Assembly (NCBI GenBank): GCA_002298075.1
Contig: DBLW01000123.1
Span: 1 to 17,634 of the forward strand
Length of the DNA stretch: 17,634 nt
Source: Bacteroidales bacterium UBA714
GTDB lineage: Bacteria > Bacteroidota > Bacteroidia > Bacteroidales > UBA932
Direction of reading: 5' to 3'
Below are positions 1 to 7,339 of this stretch, piece by piece. The translations under genes and the position numbers were made by a program. Position 1 is the first letter of the stretch. Every line of letters starts with the position of its first letter. Under the pieces are notes generated by a model that worked only from the letters and a program-made list of their open reading frames with translations, had not been told where the DNA came from and did no database searches.

Positions 1-267
1 GCTCACTCCGGGCACCCCCTCAGGCTTAACGGAAAGCATGGAAACGATTTCATGGTCAGGTCTTGACTTTGGAAACTGTATCATATTGCATGCAGTCCTC
101 ACGGCATAAGCGACAGCTGGCAGCAATACAAGCACGGCCAATGATACAAGCAAGGTTTTCCTTCTGCCTGACCTTCCGCCAGTGCGTCCATTTTTATCTC
201 CGGAAGGCTTCCATTCGCTTCCTCCGATTATTACGACATCATCGTCTGTATATTCATTCTTTCCCAT
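1..267 (-). CDS. Unidentified membrane-anchored protein, partial (N-terminal 89 residues; continues off the left edge)
   Basis: On the minus strand an open frame begins with ATG at 267 and stays open to base 1, so the 3' part lies outside the window. The first 37 residues or so are polar and charged, ending in a basic stretch rich in G, R and K. A hydrophobic segment follows at about residues 38-57 (it includes LLVSLAVLVLLPAVAYAV), then a polar part. This is the pattern of a bitopic inner-membrane protein with a short cytoplasmic tail and a body outside the cytoplasm. Its ATG overlaps the end of the LytTR gene by 14 bases in another frame, which suggests joint transcription and coupled translation. 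I do not recognise the family. The visible part is too short to name a domain. A role as membrane partner of the LytTR regulator is inference from position only. Confidence 0.7.
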   Translation of the reverse strand, partial: MGKNEYTDDDVVIIGGSEWKPSGDKNGRTGGRSGRRKTLLVSLAVLVLLPAVAYAVRTACNMIQFPKSRPDHEIVSMLSVKPEGVPGVS

Positions 268-640
268 AGTCTCCGGTCTTGTTTAATGCCATTATTTCGT
301 TTTTGAGCCTGTTGAGAGCATCCTGGGATGCATGCAGCTTTATCTGTGAAGGGTTGCACGGATCAAAGAGCACGAGTTCTCCAAGGAGCGGATTTATCCG
401 GTAGATATAATTCATGTTGATTATCCAGCTCCGTCCCACCACAACAAAAACAGGCCTTTCGCTTTTCATCTGGCTGCTTATTGCGGAAATGAATTTCTTC
501 CGGCTGAACCAAAGCTGCTGGCTGAACCCTCCAGTCAGAATCATGCGGCAATAATTTCCGTCAGACTCAACATACAAAATGTCCGACGGCCTCACCTTAA
601 GCAGCTCACTTCCCGTATTCTGTAAAATCAGTTCTTTCAT
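254..640 (-). CDS. Single-domain LytTR-family DNA-binding transcription regulator
   Basis: This protein of 128 residues is almost wholly one LytTR domain. The N-terminal signature LKVRPSDILYVESDGNY lies near residues 15-31 and resembles the family pattern of a hydrophobic beta strand, then an acidic residue and a glycine/asparagine turn. The RSWIINMNYIYRI block in the second half matches the conserved R-S-x-hydrophobic-N segment. LytTR domains bind DNA through beta strands and usually regulate cell-surface or signalling genes. No receiver domain is present, so control must come from something other than standard phosphorelay. I chose the ATG at 640 (MKELIL) because the LytTR fold starts just after it. 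A longer in-frame start at 706 would add 22 residues of no recognisable type. The downstream gene overlaps it by 14 bases, and creD is divergent upstream. Confidence 0.85.
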   Translation of the reverse strand: MKELILQNTGSELLKVRPSDILYVESDGNYCRMILTGGFSQQLWFSRKKFISAISSQMKSERPVFVVVGRSWIINMNYIYRINPLLGELVLFDPCNPSQIKLHASQDALNRLKNEIMALNKTGDYGKE

Positions 641-770
641 CTTCCATCCGATTCCCTTTGCAAATATGCCCAAGAGCAAGGCATCTGCCTGCCTAAGTCC
701 TGCCAAGCCGCTTTGACAAAAGCTGGATAACTACTCTGCCGAAGCGCCAGTGTATATATGAGCATAAGCA

Positions 771-778
771 CAAATATA
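771..778 (-). promoter_or_regulatory. Candidate -7 box of a promoter for the LytTR gene
   Basis: On the minus strand these bases read TATATTTG, an exact match to the Bacteroidales TAnnTTTG box. I found no good TTTG at the expected -33 spacing, so only half of the promoter is convincing. A start near 764 would give a leader of about 120 bases before the ATG at 640. Confidence 0.35.
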
Positions 779-868
779 AGCTAAAAGTCTGAAAAGCTCT
801 GCGGGGAGGAAATAAATCTTGAAATGCCATATGTCGCAGTACCGGCATTTGTCTCCTTCTTAAACGGA

Positions 869-922
869 TGGCTACAATTGGCTCCAATATTTCATCATCA
901 CCGGGAGGCATTACGTCACCGG
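869..922. repeat. Two sets of short direct repeats in the lytTR-creD divergent gap (possible operators)
   Basis: TGGCTACAAT at 869-878 is followed directly by TGGCTCCAAT at 879-888, a tandem 10-base repeat with one mismatch. Slightly downstream TCACCGG occurs at 898-904 and again at 916-922, 18 bases apart. Both sets lie between the two divergent genes, where a regulator would bind. Apart from these and the candidate promoters I see nothing in the gap of 641-1013. Their function is inference. Confidence 0.35.
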
Positions 923-956
923 CAAGGGGTACTTGGTAAAGAGGAGGTCATAATGC

Positions 957-987
957 TTTAATTTCTTAAGTATTAGGCAGATATTTG
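957..987 (+). promoter_or_regulatory. Candidate promoter for creD
   Basis: TTTA at 957-960 and GATATTTG at 980-987 are separated by 19 bases. Each differs from the Bacteroidales consensus (TTTG, TAnnTTTG) by one base. Transcription would start near 993, about 20 bases before the creD ATG. Confidence 0.45.
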
Positions 988-1013
988 CACACATATTAAT
1001 AATCCACGACAGA

Positions 1014-2261
1014 ATGAAAACAACTTCAAGCTTCTCAAAAGGCCTTTTTGCAAAGGGCGCTTTCATCGCACTGGCTGCATTATGCATGCAGATTCCTGTA
1101 TTGCTGATTAAGACGGTCATCAATGACAGGATTGACTGCTCGTTGGGCACGGAGGCGAAGGTATCCTCCTCTTGGGGCGGAAATCAGACTATCTCCGCAC
1201 CGGAGCTTCTGATTCCGCACCTGAAAGAAATCAAGGATGACAAAGGGAACAAATTGCACAGCGAGGAAGTGTTGCGGCATTATTCCTATGATGTAGCCAT
1301 GGACGGGGATGTGTCGGTAGAAATGCTGCATAAATCAATTTACGACATCCCGGTCTATCGGACAGGACTTGAAATTGGCGGCAATTTCAAGCTCAGCGAA
1401 AATGACATAAGGCTGGCATGCGGAGACTGCCGTTTAATCTTGCCGTTTGACATGCGCAACGGAATTGAAGAGATATGTATCAGCATCAACGGGAAGCCCA
1501 TGCAGGTGGACGTATCGCAGGGAGAAATAGGATGCGTAATACCACGGGACGAACTGAAACCGGGCATGATGCAATATGAGGTGAAACTCAAGACAAGGGG
1601 GACGCGCTCGCTCATGTTCCGGCCCAAGTCAGAAACATTGTCCGTACATCTGAAATCGGATTTCCCGTCTCCCGGATTCGTCGGAGCCTGTCTTCCATGC
1701 AAACGTAATGTGACTGCGGAAGGGTTTGAGGCAGAATGGAGAGTGACAAGCTTGAATCTCAGCTACGGATATGATGAAACTTTCGGTGTGGAACTGATTG
1801 TTCCCGTGTCGCAGTATCAGCAGACAATGCGCTCCGTGAAATATTCTTTTCTGATAATACTGCTAGTATTCATGGCGATTTATCTTGTCGAATCGATATC
1901 AAGGAAAAACGTCAGCATTGTACAGTATATTGTCACGGGATTCTCGCTATGCCTGTTCTATCTGATTCTTTTGTCTCTGACTGAATATATATCATTCTCA
2001 ATGGCTTATCTTACGGCATCTGTCATGACAACAGCCGCTCTCGGATGCTATTTTTCAGCAATACTCCGCTCCTGGAGCGCCTGGCTGTTTGCAGGTGCGG
2101 TTGCCGGGCTGTACGGCTTCATCTATATCCTGCTGCAGCTTGAGACTGCCAGTCTGCTTGTCGGGACAGCCGCCTTGTTCGTACTTCTGTGTACCGTCAT
2201 GTATTTCACAAGAAATGCCGGGGATGACGGCAAATATACAACCGGCAATCAGCCGCAATAA
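1014..2261 (+). CDS. creD: CreD family inner-membrane protein
   Basis: The 415-residue product has the layout of CreD. There is one N-terminal membrane helix (about residues 13-34) and a large region outside the cytoplasm (about 35-275). A C-terminal block of about five hydrophobic helices covers about 279-402. Near residue 52 it has SSSWGGNQTISAPELLIP, the early family motif of a tryptophan-glycine pair followed by a proline-rich strand. The segment SIYDIPVYRTGLEIGGNF and the C-terminal LYGFIYILLQLETASLLVG are also typical. In Escherichia coli CreD belongs to the CreBC regulon and affects envelope integrity; its biochemical role is unknown. At 415 residues it is a little shorter than the roughly 450 of the E. 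coli protein. It stands alone, divergent from a LytTR regulator, and is closed by a strong hairpin. LytTR control is plausible but not shown. Confidence 0.92.
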   Translation: MKTTSSFSKGLFAKGAFIALAALCMQIPVLLIKTVINDRIDCSLGTEAKVSSSWGGNQTISAPELLIPHLKEIKDDKGNKLHSEEVLRHYSYDVAMDGDVSVEMLHKSIYDIPVYRTGLEIGGNFKLSENDIRLACGDCRLILPFDMRNGIEEICISINGKPMQVDVSQGEIGCVIPRDELKPGMMQYEVKLKTRGTRSLMFRPKSETLSVHLKSDFPSPGFVGACLPCKRNVTAEGFEAEWRVTSLNLSYGYDETFGVELIVPVSQYQQTMRSVKYSFLIILLVFMAIYLVESISRKNVSIVQYIVTGFSLCLFYLILLSLTEYISFSMAYLTASVMTTAALGCYFSAILRSWSAWLFAGAVAGLYGFIYILLQLETASLLVGTAALFVLLCTVMYFTRNAGDDGKYTTGNQPQ

Positions 2262-2288
2262 TCTGACGAAGAGCAAACCATTCCGTAT

Positions 2289-2332
2289 AAACACTGTCTG
2301 AAATGCCACCACGGCTATTTCGGGCAGTGTTT
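2289..2332 (+). terminator. Hairpin after creD, probable transcription terminator
   Basis: AAACACTGTCTGAAAT (2289-2304) pairs with ATTTCGGGCAGTGTTT (2317-2332) over 16 positions, with two G-T wobbles and no gap. A further GCC/GGC pairing lies inside the loop. It begins 28 bases after the creD stop codon. The following sequence has only a short T run, so efficiency is uncertain, but position and stem strength fit a terminator. Confidence 0.7.
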
Positions 2333-2336
2333 GTGA

Positions 2337-2368
2337 GTTGCATGAGATTTTTATGATTGCTATATTTG
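2337..2368 (+). promoter_or_regulatory. Promoter of the sbcD-sbcC-GNAT operon
   Basis: GTTG at 2337-2340 is followed after 20 bases by TATATTTG at 2361-2368, an exact -7 box with a -33 box one base from TTTG. The start would fall near 2374, leaving a leader of about 70 bases before sbcD. It sits immediately after the creD hairpin. Confidence 0.65.
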
Positions 2369-2390
2369 TCTTTCTCTTCGGAGCGCCGGC

Positions 2391-2449
2391 ATGAACTTTA
2401 CGGAAAACAACAATCCCGCATGAAAGAGCTAAGACAAAAAAGGAAATGA
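2391..2449 (+). other. Two chained mini reading frames in the sbcD leader
   Basis: A 10-codon frame (MNFTENNNPA) runs from 2391 to its TGA at 2421-2423. That TGA overlaps the ATG at 2420 of a 9-codon frame (MKELRQKRK), which ends with TGA at 2447-2449 and in turn overlaps the first sbcD ATG at 2446. Both junctions are ATGA overlaps. They may be translated and couple ribosomes into sbcD, or may be chance. Confidence 0.35.
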
Positions 2450-3636
2450 TGAAGATAATACATACAAGTGACTGGCACCTGGGCCAGGAATTCTATACAT
2501 ATGACAGGACACAGGAACATGAGGCGTTTCTTGACCAGCTTGCCATGATTGTCCGTGAAGAGAAGCCCGATGCCCTTGTCATCAGCGGAGACATTTACCA
2601 TACGTCCGCACCGTCAAATTCCGTCATGCGCTTTTTCACGGACCGGCTTGACAGGATACGCCAGGCCTGTCCTCAAATGCAGATAATCATGACTGCCGGA
2701 AACCATGACAGCAGTTCCAGGCTTGAAATTACCCGCTCGCTCTGGGCGCACCTCGGAGTAAGCGTCATAGGAAGAATAGAGCGCGATGAAAACGGGGAAA
2801 TAAACTACGACAGGCATATAATCCCGGTATCGGACAAAGGCTATGTCGTTGCAATGCCCCATGTGTTCCCGCAGAATTACCCGGCGACAAGCCAGGACGT
2901 GCCGCGTGAAGAGCGCATGGCTGCCTTCCTTGCAGGATTGGGGCGGCGCGTAAGGGAAGTCAATGTGCATGGCCTTCCCGTCGTAATGACCGCACACCTC
3001 GCGCTGACCGGAAGCGACATTTCCGGCCATGATGCATCACGCGGAGGAATGGACTGCACTGATATAGAAGAAATCTCCGTACCATACGATTATCTGGCGC
3101 TCGGCCATATCCATTTTGCTCAGACAATACGCGGCGGAAAAGCACGTTATTGCGGCTCGCCCGTACCTGTCAGCTTTGACGAGAATTATCCGCACAGCAT
3201 ATCTGCCGTAGTGCTCGGAAACGGATCCGCGCCTCAGGTCAAAACAATAGCCATAGACAATCCGTGGCCGCTCAAGACCATTCCGGAAGATGCGGCAAGC
3301 TTTGATGAAGTGATAAGTCTCCTGAAAGATTTCCCGCGGAGAGAGAAAGCATATATACGCGCTCACGTAATTTTGGAGGATGTGCCTCCTGCCAATGCAT
3401 TCCTCAAGGCCTCGGAAGCTCTTGCAGGCAAAAAGGCACGCTTCTGCACATTCAAATGGGAGAAAGCCGGAAATGCTCCCCAGACATCTCCTGTCCGGCT
3501 TGATGTGGAGCAAATACGCTCCATAAGCCCCGTTAATCTTGCCATGATGTACTACCGCGACAGGTTCGGCAGTGAGATGACAGACGGGATGAAGGGCCTT
3601 TTGGAAGAAGCCATAAGAAATGTCAGCAACCGATAA
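2446..3636 (+). CDS. sbcD: SbcD, nuclease subunit of the SbcCD DNA-end processing complex
   Basis: This is the Mre11-type metallo-phosphoesterase subunit, which with SbcC cuts DNA hairpins and processes blocked double-strand ends. Metal-binding motifs are all present: D9 and H11 in TSDWHLG, G48-D49 in SGDIYH, the G85-N86-H87-D88 motif, H184 in TAHLAL and H221/H223 in GHIH. The length of 396 residues is normal for the family, whose E. coli member has 400. Two ATGs stand side by side at 2446 and 2449; the second gives the usual MKIIHTSDWH start. AGGAA lies just upstream at 2441-2445. The sbcC gene begins 12 bases after the stop, the normal pairing of the two subunits. Function is established for the family; nothing in this copy looks damaged. 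Confidence 0.96.
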   Translation: MMKIIHTSDWHLGQEFYTYDRTQEHEAFLDQLAMIVREEKPDALVISGDIYHTSAPSNSVMRFFTDRLDRIRQACPQMQIIMTAGNHDSSSRLEITRSLWAHLGVSVIGRIERDENGEINYDRHIIPVSDKGYVVAMPHVFPQNYPATSQDVPREERMAAFLAGLGRRVREVNVHGLPVVMTAHLALTGSDISGHDASRGGMDCTDIEEISVPYDYLALGHIHFAQTIRGGKARYCGSPVPVSFDENYPHSISAVVLGNGSAPQVKTIAIDNPWPLKTIPEDAASFDEVISLLKDFPRREKAYIRAHVILEDVPPANAFLKASEALAGKKARFCTFKWEKAGNAPQTSPVRLDVEQIRSISPVNLAMMYYRDRFGSEMTDGMKGLLEEAIRNVSNR

Positions 3637-3648
3637 ATTACACTGACA

Positions 3649-6600
3649 ATGAAACTCCTTAAGCTTACGATACACAATATTGCATCCATTGAGGATGCCG
3701 TCCTGGACTTTGAAAATGGACCGCTTGCCGAAGATACGCGTTTTCTGATATGCGGCCCGCTCGGCTCCGGCAAGACAACTATACTGGACTCCATATGCCT
3801 GGCATTGTACAATACGACTCCACGGCTCAAAAGTGCCGCAAATGAAATATATACAGATAGTTACGCTGATTTTAAGACGACTAGGGATGACGGAGGCGTA
3901 AGTATTGGCGACCCAAGAATGCTTATGCGGAGGGGAGCGGCGTCAGCATTTGTCGAACTTGTGTTCACTGACAGGAATGACAATGTCCTTACCGCATTAT
4001 GGAGCTGCTCAAAGGCTCGTGAGCGCTCAGACGGAAAGATTCAGGATGTAAAATGGACGCTTTCAGATTCGCTCGGGAACGGGATATGCTCACGAAAGAG
4101 CGAGACGGAAAGGGAGATTGTCTCCCGCATAGGGCTGACATTCGAGCAGTTCAGCCGCACTACGATGCTTGCACAAGGTGATTTCACACGTTTTCTCAAG
4201 GCGAAAGATTCCGAAAAGTCCGACATCCTCGAAAAACTGACAGGAACAGGGATATATTCCCTCATAAGCATGTCCATCCAGAAAACCACGGCGGAGCGTA
4301 AAGAGGAAATGGTGCGCAGAAACGCTGAAATAAATGGAATCGTACTGCTTGACGGGGAAGATCGGGAAGCGATTGAGGCACGCATAGCCGGATACGGTAA
4401 AAAACTGGAGGAAATGGCGGAGGAAGAAAAGCGGCTCCGCTCTGAGCATGAGCGGCTGGACAATATGGCAAGGCTTTCAAACCTCATTTCACAGTGCAGT
4501 GCAAAAATTTCCGGCCTTAGCGGTGAATATATCAAACTGTCTTCCGGCCTGGAGTTCATGAACGCTTATGTCGTGCGGCAGGAGACCGCTTTGAAGGAAA
4601 CGGAAGCCTTCATTGAAAAGGAAAAGGATAATGCTCAGATGTACTCCAAGGCAGAGGCGGTAAAGCTGCTCCTGAGCCAGGCGGTGAAAGCGGAGTCCGG
4701 CAGGGCAAGGCATATTGCGGAAGCCTGCAGGCTCGAGAGTGAAATATCCGGCCTGGAAAAGTCGCTTTCATCTGTGCAGGAAAAGCTGCGGATTCAGCAT
4801 CAGGGCAATGCGCTGATAGTACTGGAACTTGACAAGGCCCGTAATCTCCTTTCTCAGATGGATCTGGCAGGGCTTGTGCGTCAGAAAGAGGAGGCCCATG
4901 CAAGATTGTCCGGACTTAGAGAACTTGCAGCCATGCATGATGCCGCCCTTAAGGCAGAATCGGAACACAGCCGGATTTCAGCGAAGATCTCAGATTGCAT
5001 CAAGCATATGGAAATGCTTGCGGCCAGGGCCAAGGATTTGGACGGCAAGGAAGCAGAGACCATGGAGCAGTATAAAATGCAGGAAAAGATATTCGAGGCC
5101 AAGAAAACAGCATGCGAGGATATCCTTAAAGAAATACGGGCAAGTCTTTCAGAAGGGGAGGACTGCCCTTTGTGCGGCCAGAAAATAGCTCGGCTTACAC
5201 GTGACGAGGAATTTGAGTCTGTTCTTGAACCGGAAAAAAAGAAAAAAGACGAATTATGGGAGGCTGCACTTCTTGCAAGACAAGGCGCAGATTCATGTCA
5301 CGCTGAGATTAAAGAGGCAGGCAAGACTCTGGAGTCTGACAAAAAGCATGAGAGTCTGGCTGCTGCAGAGCATGAGAACTGCCTTAGGAAGCTCAAGGAA
5401 CATGCTTTATATGGTGCCTTTCCTGAGACGTCCATGGTTGCTGAAGCATCAGCCCCAGCCGAAGATAAGGTCAAGGCATTGGCTGGACAGATTGAAACTG
5501 CAATGGAGCAGCAGAAAAAAGTGAATATCCTGCAAAAGCAGAAGGACGGCTCAGATGATGAAATCAGAAAGACAACAGAAGAGGCGGAAGCGATAAGCAA
5601 GCAGATTGCCGACAGGAAGACATTGGCTGCATCTTCCGTTCAGGCGGCAGCTGAACTGGCAGGGAGATTTGAAGAAAATGTGGCCGGAGCCGATGCCATT
5701 TTGGGAAGGATAAGCGACTGGAAGACGCTCTGGAAAGCCAATCACGGAGAATTCATGGAAAAGTTTGAGGCCTCGGCCCGCAAATATGAAGAGGAATGCG
5801 CCAATGCGGAAAAGACAAGGAACAATATACTTCTCACAAAATCCGCATTTGGCTCAGCAATGTCATGCAAGGCGGAAATATCGGCCCTGCGCCCAGAATG
5901 GGGTAATTTGGCCCCCTTGCCTCCGGCAAAGGCGGAAGGTCTGCCGGAAAGATGGAACAAGCTGTTCGCAGATGTACAGTCGCTTCATGACGAGCAACTG
6001 AAGGCGGCAGGAGAGCTTGACAAATTACGTAATGAGTCGGGAATCGGTGATGAAAAGGGCCTGATGGAGGCGTCATCTGCCATTGCTGCAAAAACCTCTG
6101 CAATACGTGCGGCATATGACGAATGCAAGGCCATGCAGGGCGCGGACATGGAGAAACTGTCGAATGATGATACCCAGCGCGAAAGGCTCGGAAAAGCTGT
6201 AGCGGAAGCGGAAAAGGCCAGAATCGGGTATGAGCAGTGGCACAAGCTGTACGAAATATTCGGAAGCAGCGACGGGAAGAAGTTCAGGAATATCGCGCAG
6301 AGCTATGTGCTGCGCCAATTGCTTGCCGGAGCGAATGAATATCTCCGCCAGCTTACCGACCGGTATGAACTTGAAGCCCAGCCAGGTTCCCTGACGATTC
6401 TTCTGAAAGACAAGGAGGCGGGTGGAGTGCTCAGGCCTACATCCACCATTTCCGGAGGAGAAAGTTTCCTGACGTCCCTGGCTCTTGCGCTCGGTCTGTC
6501 TTCATTGGGCAGCAGGGCTGCATCCATGGACATTCTTTTCATCGACGAGGGCTTCGGTACGCTTGACGGAACTTATCTTGAGACCGTTATGGATGCACTT

Positions 6601-6741
6601 GAACGTCTGCATCAGATGGGAGGCCGCAAAGTAGGTATTATCAGCCATGTGGAAAGTCTCAAGGAAAGGCTGGCCACACAAGTTCGGGTTGTACGTGTGA
6701 GCAGTACGTTGAGCCGCATTGAAATCAAAAACACATTATAG
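3649..6741 (+). CDS. sbcC: SbcC, ATPase subunit of the SbcCD nuclease (SMC/Rad50 type)
   Basis: The 1030-residue product has the full Rad50-like plan. The N-terminal Walker A is GPLGSGKT at residues 36-43, slightly different from the common GPTGAGKS. Long charged, glutamate- and lysine-rich coiled-coil segments fill the middle. A zinc-hook C-P-L-C sits at residues 506-509, almost exactly in the middle. The C-terminal ABC signature starts with SGGE at 935-938, and Walker B is MDILFIDE at 960-967, followed by a D-loop ending in D973. ATP binding brings the heads together and controls the SbcD nuclease; the hook joins coiled coils at the far end. It follows sbcD by 12 bases and precedes an acetyltransferase by 10. 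All key residues are present, so I expect a working enzyme. Confidence 0.96.
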   Translation: MKLLKLTIHNIASIEDAVLDFENGPLAEDTRFLICGPLGSGKTTILDSICLALYNTTPRLKSAANEIYTDSYADFKTTRDDGGVSIGDPRMLMRRGAASAFVELVFTDRNDNVLTALWSCSKARERSDGKIQDVKWTLSDSLGNGICSRKSETEREIVSRIGLTFEQFSRTTMLAQGDFTRFLKAKDSEKSDILEKLTGTGIYSLISMSIQKTTAERKEEMVRRNAEINGIVLLDGEDREAIEARIAGYGKKLEEMAEEEKRLRSEHERLDNMARLSNLISQCSAKISGLSGEYIKLSSGLEFMNAYVVRQETALKETEAFIEKEKDNAQMYSKAEAVKLLLSQAVKAESGRARHIAEACRLESEISGLEKSLSSVQEKLRIQHQGNALIVLELDKARNLLSQMDLAGLVRQKEEAHARLSGLRELAAMHDAALKAESEHSRISAKISDCIKHMEMLAARAKDLDGKEAETMEQYKMQEKIFEAKKTACEDILKEIRASLSEGEDCPLCGQKIARLTRDEEFESVLEPEKKKKDELWEAALLARQGADSCHAEIKEAGKTLESDKKHESLAAAEHENCLRKLKEHALYGAFPETSMVAEASAPAEDKVKALAGQIETAMEQQKKVNILQKQKDGSDDEIRKTTEEAEAISKQIADRKTLAASSVQAAAELAGRFEENVAGADAILGRISDWKTLWKANHGEFMEKFEASARKYEEECANAEKTRNNILLTKSAFGSAMSCKAEISALRPEWGNLAPLPPAKAEGLPERWNKLFADVQSLHDEQLKAAGELDKLRNESGIGDEKGLMEASSAIAAKTSAIRAAYDECKAMQGADMEKLSNDDTQRERLGKAVAEAEKARIGYEQWHKLYEIFGSSDGKKFRNIAQSYVLRQLLAGANEYLRQLTDRYELEAQPGSLTILLKDKEAGGVLRPTSTISGGESFLTSLALALGLSSLGSRAASMDILFIDEGFGTLDGTYLETVMDALERLHQMGGRKVGIISHVESLKERLATQVRVVRVSSTLSRIEIKNTL

Positions 6742-6751
6742 GAGAACAATT

Positions 6752-7336
6752 ATGGAAACAGAAGGAATCGTGATAAGGAATGCCATGCAGGAAGATGCGC
6801 CTTTCATTGCAAAATGCGTTGTGGAAGCAATGGGGATGCCGTGCTTCAATCCTGAGAACATGCAGGAAGATACTACAGTTCTTTTGGAAGTCATGGAAGA
6901 GTTGTGCCGCATGGAGGAGAGCCTGTACAGCTGGAAGCATGCCGACATGGCGATTGACGCAGCTACAGGAGAGCCGGCTGGATGCCTGATAAGCTATGAC
7001 GGCGGCTTGTATGCCGGTCTTCGCCAAAAGACATTCTCATATGCCCGGCAGCGCATCGGAAAAGAGATGCCTGAGTCCGGCATGGAAACCCAGGCGGGTG
7101 AGTTTTATCTGGATTCGATGGCTATACTTCCCGAGTACCGCGGTTTCAGAATCGGCCAGCGGCTTATGCTCAATGCAGTCAGAAAGGGCTGGGAAGCCGG
7201 AATAGATAAAACAAGCCTGATTGTGGACAAGGTAGCCCCCGGACTTCAGGCCTATTACGCGTCAGCAGGCTTTGTTCCGGACGGGGAAATGATTTTCTTT
7301 GGACACCCTTATGTCAGGATGGTTTCACAGAAGTAA
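6752..7336 (+). CDS. GNAT family N-acetyltransferase, substrate unknown
   Basis: The 195-residue product is a GNAT-fold acetyltransferase, which moves an acetyl group from acetyl-CoA to an amine. The N-terminal beta strand (EGIVIRNAMQEDAPFI) is typical. The central LDSMAILPEYRGFRIGQRLM carries the acetyl-CoA pyrophosphate loop R130-G131-F132-R133-I134-G135. The C-terminal AYYASAGFVPDG is the usual motif B region. The start at 6752 is chosen because AGGAG at 6741-6745 lies six bases upstream, a clear Shine-Dalgarno for this window, and because the family fold begins right there. The ATG at 6719 lies inside sbcC and would add 11 residues of no known type. The gene follows sbcC by 10 bases and should be cotranscribed with sbcDC. 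The acceptor cannot be told from sequence, and a link to DNA repair is only inferred from position. Confidence 0.88.
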   Translation: METEGIVIRNAMQEDAPFIAKCVVEAMGMPCFNPENMQEDTTVLLEVMEELCRMEESLYSWKHADMAIDAATGEPAGCLISYDGGLYAGLRQKTFSYARQRIGKEMPESGMETQAGEFYLDSMAILPEYRGFRIGQRLMLNAVRKGWEAGIDKTSLIVDKVAPGLQAYYASAGFVPDGEMIFFGHPYVRMVSQK

Positions 7337-7339
7337 GCA

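Noticed and set aside
63..269. A plus-strand frame of 68 codons at the left edge
   Set aside because: It lies opposite the partial membrane-protein gene, whose hydrophobic helix and coupling to lytTR make the minus strand the better choice.
693..911. A minus-strand frame of 72 codons upstream of the LytTR gene
   Set aside because: It is arginine-rich without recognisable domain, spans the candidate LytTR promoter and overlaps the longer possible LytTR start; likely chance.
911..1150. A minus-strand frame of 79 codons across the creD start
   Set aside because: It is antisense to creD and to its candidate promoter, with no family resemblance.
5221..5260. A-rich run in sbcC as a possible frameshift or slippage site
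   Set aside because: The reading frame continues correctly through the coiled coil to the intact C-terminal ATPase motifs, so no shift is needed.
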